Part shown: piece after piece, positions 55,036 to 64,000 of the stretch
Layout of the letters: the number at the start of each line of letters is the position of its first letter
How positions within the stretch are numbered: the stretch's first letter is position 1
Translations under genes and position numbers: made by a program
NCBI GenBank assembly: GCA_029531795.1
Contig: JAPEIS010000007.1
Span: 1,116,001 to 1,180,000 of the forward strand
Origin: Sclerotinia nivalis
Taxonomy: Eukaryota; Ascomycota; Leotiomycetes; Helotiales; Sclerotiniaceae
Direction: 5' to 3'
DNA: 64,000 bases
The notes under the pieces: model-generated
Databases searched by the model: none
Told to the model about the DNA's origin: nothing
What the model saw: only the letters and a program-made list of their open reading frames with translations

Positions 55036-56850
55036 ATGGTTTCTATCTCTACTTTGGGGTTTGCAGGTATTTTGATTGGTCTCGTATGGAGATTTATCAT
55101 CTATCCTGCATTTCTTTCCCCTTTGGCAAAAGTCCCAAATGCACACTGGTCTTCTCCATTTTCTCCTACTTGGATTCTGTTTCAGAGATTTCGTTGTCGG
55201 GAAAATAGGACAGTCCATGTATTGCATAGGCAACTTGGTCCTTTGATTCGATTAGGTCCAAATGAACTCTCTACTAATGATGTTGAGGGTCTTCGACTTG
55301 TATATGGAGGTGGATTTGAGAAGGGAAAGTGGTACTCTATCTTTGACAACTATGGGTAATTTCTTTCTCCAAAAAGTTTTCTGGTAAATTCTCTAACCAC
55401 GTGGTAGTGTCCCATGTATGTTCTCAACACTGCCCTCGAAGAATCATTCCTCTCGAAAGAGAATGATTTCAAATACCTACTCAAAATCTACACTGCAGTC
55501 GTCTCCAGCATTGGCTGAGCAGGCAAGGGTCATTCTCTTTGAGCGTCTCCTACCTACTATTTCAAACTTGGCTTCATCTTCTCCAAGTCCCTATGGAGTT
55601 GATGTTTACGATTTATTCAACGGCACTACTATGGATTTTATCTCTTCATATCTGTTCGGACTTAAGAACGGCGCCAACTTTATTAAAGATGTCTCATACA
55701 GAAGACATTGGCTAAGACTCTACCAAGGGCGCCATCGTTACACTTTCTATCCACAAGAACTTCCCCGCCTCACTCGATTCCTCAACACTTATATATATCG
55801 CATCGTCCCCTCATTCGTCGATTCTGCCAATGAAGAACTAGAGGAATGGTGCCAACATCGCTGTGAGGCTACAGCCAAATTTCTCAAAGAGGGAGGAACA
55901 TGGGATACTGAGCCTGGCAATGAACCAGTAGTTTACAATGCCATGATATCCGGTATTGAGAAAGAAAGTAAAATCCGCGGCGCCGACTCCGTCCTTAAGG
56001 AAGAAACGCTCAAGTTTCCAGATCGTAGTATCTACAGTGAAATGATTGATCACCTTGCCGCCGGGCACGAAACCGCAGGTATTACGGTTACATATCTAGC
56101 GTGGCACTTATCCATTGATCCCATGCTCCAGAAATCTTTAAGAAAAGAACTCCTCACTCTTTCGCCCAACATGCTTTTCTCCTCAACATCTACATCATCC
56201 CAAGTTCCAACAATCCCGGATCGTAAAGATCTCGATGCTCTTCCCATCCTACACGCAGTCCTAATGGAGACGCTTCGTCTTCGCGCAGCTATTCCAGGCG
56301 GCCTTCCTCGCATGACTCCGTATCCTAGCTGCGATATTGGTCCTTACAAGAATATCCCCGGTGGTGTTAGAATCGGCGCACAGGCTCATAGTGTCCACCG
56401 TAACGAACAGGTTTTTCCTGAACCGGAAAGATTTGATTATATGCGATGGATGGAAGGAAATGGCATGACGGAGGAGCAGAAACGGGAAAGGGATAGGACG
56501 TTTTGGGCTTTTAGTAGTGGAGGAAGAATGTGTATTGGGAGTAATTTTGCTATGCTCGGTAGGTTTTTTATGTGCATTCTGCGCTTCCTTTTTACTAGCT
56601 CTTCCGCTTCCTTGATTTTCTTCCTATTCCTTCTCCTTCTCTCCTCTCATTCCCATTTTAACAGAATATGGGTACTAACAACTATCCAGAAATCAAACTT
56701 ATAGTAGCAGCCATCTACACCAACTTTACTACTCTAGTCATAAATGACGATGGAGTCGATCAAATGGATGGATATACCTGCGGACCATCTGCTGGCAAAC
56801 TTCATCTTCGATTCGAACATGCTCCGCCTGCATCTGCAGCTGAGAAATGA
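55036..56850 (+). CDS. Cytochrome P450 monooxygenase (first of tandem pair)
   Basis: Three exons (55036-55355, 55408-56558, 56690-56850) give 543 residues. N-terminal membrane anchor (ISTLGFAGILIGLVWRFIIY) for the ER, a proline-containing turn LAKVPNAHWSSPF, then the catalytic domain: I-helix oxygen-binding HLAAGHETAGITVT, K-helix ExxR in METLRLR, and the haem loop AFSSGGRMCIGSNFAML with the thiolate cysteine. The last intron splits the residue after this motif, and its acceptor CTATCCAG restores EIKLIVAAIYTNF. The substrate is unknown. It lies 950 bases behind an aldo-keto reductase and 1 kb before a second P450 on the same strand. Confidence 0.95.
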
Positions 56851-57881
56851 TATTTTAATGAAGGGTAGGTATATAGAGATACACCAGTGCGCGGGATAGT
56901 AGATATAAGTTTATATCTCAGGCGTTGGATTTTATTAGTTCATTCGAAGCGAGACTCTCTACTATTTTCAAATATCTATGTCTATTTAAATATTTTAAAT
57001 AATATTTATTCGATGATCTTGAACCTCTTTCTATATTGTCAGATATCATATTGCACCATCCTTTCATATCATACTTCTACATTTCCCTGTATCATTGACT
57101 ATTTCAAGATTGTATAACCTTATTTTAAACATTCTCAGTTACACTTGATAACATCTTAAAAATACCATCTGAACTATAGGATACTTCAACGACTTACAGA
57201 ATTTAATGTCATATAACTCGTAACAATACAACCATCTAGTTCATCAATCGTACAATTTCATTCAAAATCATTTGAAATGATCGTCATACCAAATTCGCAG
57301 TCCTAAGCTATATTGCTTTGCTTTAAGTGATAATTTGGTAAAAGTATCCATCCATAACTACCTAGGTAATAAGTATTAAACAGCACCAACACAAGCACCA
57401 CTTCATTCTAGTGATGCATATGCCGAATTGAGGTCTCTTCAAGTCGTACTATCAATTTGGTCGAGTCAATGCCAATCTTGCCATCAATCGATCAATTCAA
57501 TCAATATATGAAGAGGTTTTCATGTATCAATTAATACATAATAAGTTTAGGAGTAAATGATATTTTTGATAATATATTTTCAGAATACCTTTTTGGGAAA
57601 ACCTCCTTTCTTTTATCTTCTTTCTCTTGTATGATTTTAAATAATAGTCGATTCAAATTGTCCTTCCGTCAATTTGGTTAATTGATAAAAGCATGTGCAG
57701 AAAGTCTGCTTGATCCGGCAACGCTAATAAAGAAGGCAGCCCTAACCAAGGAGAAGAGTATGTCATCCTTTGTTCATGAATTTGGTCTCTACTCTATCCG
57801 TCTGTCCATTTATGTATCCATTACTACTTACCTCCACTATCGCGCATTGCAAATTCAAAAGTTAGCAGCTCACCATCCATT
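56851..57881. other. AT-rich intergenic between the two P450 genes
   Basis: One kilobase of AT-rich DNA. A non-ATG frame at 57682-57885 ends at the next start codon and could be part of its 5' leader. No repeats of note and no other gene. Confidence 0.5.
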
Positions 57882-59874
57882 ATGATCTTCACCTCTTTCT
57901 CCAACCTCCTCTCCTCACCATTCCCACCACTTTCCGCATTCTCCACCCCTCCACCCTCACTAACCCTCTCCTCCCTCCTCTTCATCTACACCCCCCTCCT
58001 CTACCTAATCCTCACCCTCACCCGCATCCTCCTCCTCACCATCCAAAACCCCCATCTTCCTCCCGGCCCCTGGTACACGCGCTTCACCAACCTAATCCTG
58101 CGATACCACGAATGGAACGGCAATCGACGAATATACATCCAAGCCCTGCATGAAAAATTCGGAGAAAGCGTCAGGATCGGCGTAAAAGAGTTTGCGTTTT
58201 GTGGGAAAGAGGGGGTGAGGGGTGTTTATGGCGGGATTGGGGGAGCGGGGGATAGAGAGTTGGATAAAACGGGGTTTTATGCGTTGTTTAGACAGATGGG
58301 TGTGAGGACGACTTTTTCGACCGAACGGAGGTTAGAGGTATGTTTCGTTTCTTTTTTGGAGGGAGTCTTTGGGGTGTTTGGTGGGGATATTCTGAGGGGT
58401 GAGAGGAAGGAGAGAGTGGTGTGGGAAAGTGGCTTTGTGCAGCACTGCTTTAAGGGGTGTCGAAGGAGAACATGAGGAAATTATTAATGCTAATATATAT
58501 AACGCAACCTAAAGCACAAAGAAAAGAAGAGAAATACGGCAAAACCATATCGAAACTCCGAGATCCTTAAACCTGTTATTATGGATGCGATTGAGGAAAG
58601 AAGTCAAGCATTTCTTCGGAAGGTTGAGGATTCGGAAAACGGAACCATTGATGTTTATGTGAGTTTTTTTTTTATATAAATTTGTAGAGTGGCATAGCGT
58701 CTATGGGATCTATAATACTTGATAGGAACAATAATAGCTAAAGGGATAATAACAGAGATATGCACATTGCTATGCACTAGATTGTATCAGCCACGTTCTA
58801 CTCGGAAAACAAGGAACCAAATCAATCGAGGAGAAAGCCGGTATGGAAATGATGAACGAGATGACCTATTACTCTACTTTCAAAAGTAAGTTCTTCACTT
58901 GCATTTCCCCTCCATACTCCCTCCTATCTCGTCCGCAATTCTCCAATCTCACAACTCTCACCAGATCAACTCATAACCTTCTACCTCCAACCCCTCTCCA
59001 CCGTCCTCCTATCGCTGCTTCCCCAAAAATCTACCCTCATAACTAATACTCACGTCCTCTCCTCCTGTCTCCTACCTAGCCAAGAACCACACACGCTTCT
59101 GCACACCCTGCAGCACGCATCTCCGCCATTATCCGAAATCGAAATCGGGGCCGAGATTATAGATCATATGGCCGCGGGTATAGATACCACAGGCATAGCC
59201 CTCACATACCTTCTGTATACACTTTCACGCCCCTGTAACCATTCCATCCAGGAAACCCTCCACCGCTCTTTTATTCCTCCCCGGGCCAACTCAGAGACAA
59301 AAGCAAAAACAAGCACACAAACAGATCAAGAAACTAGTATCACATACATCAACGCCGTCATCAACGAAACGCTCCGTCTCTACACACCAATCCCGAATTC
59401 ACAACCACGACTCGTGGCAAAATCCGAGCCGAAAACCATAGATAATTATCTGATCCCTGGAAACTCAACCGTAAGCGTTCAAGCATGGAGTATCCATCGA
59501 AACCCCCGGATATTCGGTGACGAAGTGGAGAGATTTCGTCCGGAGCGGTGGCTTGTGAGTGCTGATGAGATGCGAGAGATGGAGAGGGGATATTTGGCTT
59601 TTGGGAAGGGGGGAAGAGCGTGTATTGGCAAGAAGTATGTTTATTTGTTTTTCTGGTCTTCCGTTTTTTTGAGCTTTGGAATCATATGATGAGGAAACTA
59701 ATCGATATATTCAGTCTAGCACTAGCAGAAATGCGTCACCTCATACAGGAAATCTATACGAAATATAGAACCAGGATAAAGGAAGGATGGGAAGGCGATA
59801 TGGAGATGGAAGATCAGCTTGCGGCTAGTAGACCCAGGGGACAGGAGTGTATGTTAGTTTTTGAGAGGAGATAA
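57882..59874 (+). CDS. Cytochrome P450 monooxygenase (second of tandem pair)
   Basis: Five exons (57882-58337, 58515-58658, 58756-58885, 58965-59634, 59715-59874) close exactly at 519 residues. A very hydrophobic anchor (SSLLFIYTPLLYLILTLTR) is followed by the hinge LPPGPWYTRF. The C-helix region is split between exons 1 and 2 (joining RRLE to HKEKKRN), where most P450s have a WxxxR-like motif. The I-helix is HMAAGIDTTGIALTYL, the ExxR is in NETLRLYTP, and the haem loop is FGKGGRACIGKN, where the last intron splits the codon and restores NLALAEM. The first intron is long (177 bases), so the exon 1/2 junction is less certain than the rest. The codon use of the first exon, C-rich then G-rich, differs from the later exons. 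Substrate unknown. Confidence 0.9.
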
Positions 59875-60496
59875 ATTGGTTATGAAATGAACAATATTAA
59901 GAAAAGAAAAGAAGTGGTGCTATTCTAATAGTGAGATGCGGTTCAAGATCTAGACTTCCTGTATTAGTTATGGATCGGAGGGATATTTTTACTATTATAT
60001 TGATACGAGTACTCAAAACAAAATATCATATCAGAATCGAAATGGGAATGATGGATAGTCAAAAATAGATCAATGTGATGATTTTAAAAAGAACATCGAA
60101 TCCGTAAAGAAGTAGGGTTGAAACACCAAATATGTTCTTCCCTTATTGGAGCGAGGAATGGGGGATCACGAACAGGTGGGTCGCTGGGTGTGCTGACACC
60201 TAAAATAGATAGCACATATATACTATACTATCAAACCACAAATAGTAAATAATAATAATAATAATAATAGTAGTACAACTTTTGATTTATGTAAGGCTCT
60301 TATCCTACCGCCTGATTAAAACTTCAATTCCAAGGCGTAGACTGGAACACGAGCACAATGAGAAAGAGACTAGATATCCTACACATATTCACTTACAAGA
60401 TTGTTCATCCCTACTCACTTATCACTCTCTCGAACTTGACACTTCCCCCCATTCACCCCCACCCCCACGCCAAACACCTTCCCATCCTCCCCTCCC
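59875..60496. other. Intergenic with (AAT)n
   Basis: The region holds an (AAT)n run at 60247-60268 and no gene. From 60420 to 60640 the plus strand is a CCCC/CTCCTCC tract that is the complement of the C-terminal acidic tail of the YTH gene. Confidence 0.55.
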
Positions 60497-63372
60497 CTAA
60501 TCACCCCAAAGCCCCTCCACATCAAAAAACCTCTCCTTCTTCCCCTCCCCCTCCTCCTGCCCCTCCTCCTCCTCCTCCTTCTCCCCCTCCTCCACCAACT
60601 CCCCATCAATACACTCCAAAAGACCCCTCCCACAATCCCCCTCAATCTCCTGACCATCCTTCCCAATCAAAACCGCCAAATTTTCATTCAGCGAATTTTT
60701 CAAATGTCCAATGCGATGAAACCTCGTGGTGCAAATCGCGAGCCACCTCACCTTGAATGCGCCCGCGCTTTCCCAATTGATGGACTTTTGCCACGAGGGG
60801 ACCGCGACGCTGCCGGGGAGAGATTCCATGCGTGCCTAGATGTGATGATAAGTGTGATGAGTTTCGGTTAGGGTGGGCAGGGGGGAGAAGGACTCACGTA
60901 ACCTTGGAAGGCTCGGCTTTTGTTGATGGAGAAGACGAGGATTACGTTTTTGCAGGTCTCGAAGGCTTCTTTGAAGATAGGTCCGTTTTGTGCTTGAGTG
61001 GTCCATACACCCTGGTGCAAATCAGTCGGATTCACTGTGATTAATCATTATGTTCACTTAACTTACATCTTCTATACATTTAATAACATTCTCATCGTTG
61101 AAGGATTTTACTATGAAATATCTTGTATCTGAAAGCGTTAGTATGTGACCCTTCTCAATTTCTTCTAGAAATCCCATAAGTTTTGGCAGACACTCGTCAC
61201 TCAACTTCACAGCAAAACAACAGTGATTTTAATTATATCTGTTTTAAATTGATTGCATGGATATCAAGAAAGCGCTATAACAGCAAACTCTAATGATCTG
61301 AAGAAAATAACAGAGTCGACAAGATGAGTGGTTTTCACTGACCACCTTTCCCGCCTCGATCAAAACCTTTTGCATCTTTAAAAGGCTTGCCAAGCGCATT
61401 TCGCGATCCAAACCCGGCTTCACTTCTTGATTCGTGCGACGCCCAATCACCACGACCTCTTCCTCGGCCTCGACCTCGATAATTTGGATCAAAGGCCCTT
61501 CCTCTGTAACTTCCATGTACTTCAAATGTGCGACGTCCGCCCGAGCCTGCATCATAAGATCTTTCGCGTGGAGGTCTGCTCTCGTAGGCCCTCAAACCAG
61601 GGGATACTTCACGATCATTACTGTGGCTTCGACCGCGATTACGAGACTCTTCAAAATGGGAACGACCTCCACGATCACCATTTGCACGGCGAGAGGAATC
61701 ATAGTCGACTGAATTCTGTCGACGGCGGTATTCATGTTCTCGATCCTCAAGACGAGCTGCTTTTCCATAGTTTGCCTCCACGTGGGAGTCTTGAACCTCA
61801 CTGTAATTGCGCTTGTTAGATGTCACACGATCACGAAGATCTGTAGGCTCCGTTATAGCTGGGGCATCCTGAGGCTGTGTCATCGAGCCGTTCATCAAGT
61901 TACCCATGTTATATTTCACAAGACCTTGGTCGTCCTGTATACCTGCCAAAAGTTTCGCTTTTTGTTCCTCCAATTCCTTCAGAGCTCGTGCAGTTTTTAA
62001 TAACTTATTTCTATGTGTTAGATCGTGATACTGAGTCATGTCCAACCATTCTCTCAAATCAGTATCATGTGGTAAGACTTGTGCCAGTGTTGGTGGCTTA
62101 GACTCCCGAACAGATTTAGCATCTTCCTTAGCAGCTTCAGGACGGCGATAATCATCATTTTTGTCACGAGAAAATTTGCGGAGGTATTGTTTCTTGTCGG
62201 TGTCTTGATGTGACTTCTTTTCATGTTTGTGATCGGCGTTTGGTTTTCTTTCGGGTCGAAAATCGTTCTCGTCTCTTCGTTCATCTCGATAGTGAGGAGG
62301 GTCAGGTCTTGACGGCTGTGCTGGTGCTAGACGTCGAGTCAAGGAACTAGGCTCTTCGATCTTTACACGAGCATAAGGTGACCGAGCTATTGGATCATCT
62401 TCGGGCTTAAGGGACTTTTCATTAACGTTAGCCGATTTTGTCTTGATTTGATTTCCTTTAGGCTCAGTGGGCGGAAGCTTCTTAGGAGTAGGTTCATCTA
62501 ATATCTCCCCTTCTGACATTGATCCATTCCTAACACTCCTAGTTTCACGCTCTGCTGGAGCACCATTACTAGCCCGATCATTGATGGTCTGGGATTTGGT
62601 GACTCTTGTAGGACTTCCTGAAAAAGGATCTTGAGACTTCGCAGATGAAATGTATGGGTTGAGGGGAGGTGTTCTCTTGGTGGTACTATTTCCTGCCTCC
62701 TGGTTCACTTTTGATTCTGTTATTGACTTGGTTTCGGAATAATCTGAAATGAGATCATTTATCTCTTTTTCACGGCGTAAATGTTCGTCAATGTCCGTCC
62801 CCTGCGCGGGACTTTTAGGGGATGGCTGCAATGAGCTCGACGACTCTATCGCAGTTATTTGTTTCGGGGGTACAGGAACTGGCGGGGTAGCTGAGTTGGC
62901 TCGGCCTTCTTTTCCCTTCATCAATCTTGCTCTTAATTCGGCAGTTTTGGCAGCAAGCTGTTCTTTTGTCGGAGTAGGAGTAGGAGGAGCCACACTGTTA
63001 TTAGTTGAGTTCAATTGAGGTGAGAACTGAGAAGATAGACAGAGGTTAGCTGTATGCGCTTGCTCTCCAAATTGAGGAGTAAATTCTAGGTCATCTGTCC
63101 CAAGCACTTACTGGTGGATTGGGGGGAATAAATTGATTATGCGCGAAAGCTGCCTGGTTGTACATAGTAGGAAGTTCAGGAGAGAAGCTATTAAAACCAT
63201 CGATATTCATTTCGTCGTACTGCATCATGTTTGGCTGTTGAAAGAAATTTGGACCTGAGCCCACCCCAGAAAAAGGAGAGGGTAGTGGTGTAGTTCCAGA
63301 TAAATCATCTTGATTGAAGTTGTTTGGTTGATATTGTCCATTATTTTGGAAACCTTTATTTGTTGGCCACAT
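60497..63372 (-). CDS. YTH-domain RNA-binding protein (m6A reader)
   Basis: Five exons on the minus strand (63372-63112, 63026-61339, 61199-61067, 61011-60898, 60835-60497) give 844 residues. The YTH domain fills the C-terminal third: SDTRYFIVKSFNDENVIKCI, EDGVWTTQAQNG, NVILVFSINKSRAFQGYARM, WQKSINWES and FKVRWLAICTTRFHR, then NSLNENLAVLIGKDGQEIE. The Trp of GVWTT and of SINWE correspond to the aromatic cage that holds N6-methyladenosine. Such readers control mRNA decay, splicing or meiotic transcripts. The N-terminus is Asn/Gln/Pro-rich (MWPTNKGFQNNGQY), the middle is charged and basic, and the region before the domain is Arg/Gly-rich (RGRAFDPNYRGRGRGRGRG). A Glu-rich tail follows the domain. 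The acceptor of exon 3 (at 61200) is the least certain junction. Confidence 0.9.
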
Positions 63373-64000
63373 GGTTTTCGGCTGTGACCAGAATTCCAAA
63401 AGTTGAGTTTTGTGTTGTGTGTGTCCAAGGTTAAATGACTTTGCCAGGTCGAATAATACAATTTCTTTTTAAAGTAATCAGTACAAGAACATGATGTCCA
63501 AACTGTATTAAAAGATTGATAAGAGTGAATGTTCACAATGAATGATTGTGGTGCCGTTCGAATTAAATATTTTTGAGTACTTGAACTTTTCAAAATCACA
63601 TCATGATGAAATGGATGGCTTGCTTGTAGCTTGAATGGCTTTTTCCTTAGAGAACTTTGAACTCTGAACTTTGAACTTTGAGGTGTGAGAAGCTTTTTCA
63701 AGAGTCTTCTGTTATTCATAAGAAAGAATCTTGAGGTTCTGAAAGACAAGCAAAATAAAGAGTAGAAGAATAATAATTGTGGTAGTAATGCGATGTTTTG
63801 CTTGTTCAATGAAGTTATTGAAGTTGTAAGGTTGTGGGTGTGAACACTTTCAAGATATGCAGCCAAACGGAGCTAGCAAAGCTTGCCTTAGGCGGTTAAC
63901 AACCTAAGATAGCTCATTGCAGCTTGTCTAGACCAATGTTGCTTTATCTGATTGGTCAGAAGTCTTAATCATTGATGCTGATGCAGGTTCCCGATTGGAA
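63373..64000. other. Upstream region of the YTH gene, right edge
   Basis: Contains the promoter and 5' leader of the minus-strand YTH gene. A minus-strand frame at 63225-63866 overlaps its first exon but is not consistent with the YTH reading frame. The phrase GAACTTTGAACTCTGAAC repeats at 63653-63680. No other gene seen. Confidence 0.5.

Noticed and set aside
63225..63866. 213-residue minus-strand frame at the right edge
   Set aside because: It overlaps the first YTH exon in another frame and reads as low-complexity Ser/Phe/Leu sequence, without support.

Overview
This window is nuclear DNA of a filamentous ascomycete. The coding genes are interrupted by short introns, mostly 49-115 bases, with GTAAGT-like donors and CTAAC branch sites close to the acceptor. 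The proteins are fungal: OMP decarboxylase with the long filamentous-fungal insertion, an Ssa-type Hsp70, Ncs6, 60S L8 and Qcr6. The overall look (AT-rich, microsatellite-filled intergenic DNA and the protein variants) suggests a Leotiomycete, perhaps Sclerotiniaceae (Botrytis/Sclerotinia-like). That placement is inference from general resemblance. Exon boundaries were read by eye; most multi-exon models close exactly in frame, but single-base errors are possible.

Layout. 0-12 kb is gene-poor: a small FHW-type unknown protein (793-1392), a multi-exon phosphotransferase with an HNH-like front part (2159-3895), a tiny cysteine-rich tail protein (5658-6112), then more than 5 kb with no convincing gene. 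12-22 kb holds an unknown 595-residue coiled-coil protein (13182-15030) and a von Willebrand A-domain protein (18231-19361, minus). 22-31 kb holds an EEVD-type Hsp70 with a heat-shock element upstream and a repeat-filled intron, about 4 kb of degenerate repeats, a WBP2-like GRAM/PPxY protein and the cytochrome bc1 hinge protein Qcr6. 32-40 kb holds a FLVCR-like MFS transporter with a long acidic N-terminus, OMP decarboxylase (minus) and an RraA-type aldolase/decarboxylase. 43.6-49.2 kb holds the divergent pair NCS6/RPL8 and a beta-carbonic anhydrase. 50.4-59.9 kb is an oxidoreductase group: an ornithine-cyclodeaminase-like protein (minus), an aldo-keto reductase and two cytochromes P450. 60.5-63.4 kb is one five-exon gene (minus) for a YTH-domain RNA reader.

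Most genes are unrelated housekeeping functions: protein folding, respiration, tRNA thiolation, translation, pyrimidine synthesis, CO2 hydration and m6A reading. The only stretch that looks functionally grouped is the 9.5 kb cyclodeaminase/reductase/P450/P450 run, which could be a small metabolic cluster without a backbone synthase. Intergenic DNA is unusually rich in tandem repeats: a 134-base unit, 36-base units inside the Hsp70 intron, about 200-245-base units downstream of it, and many microsatellites.
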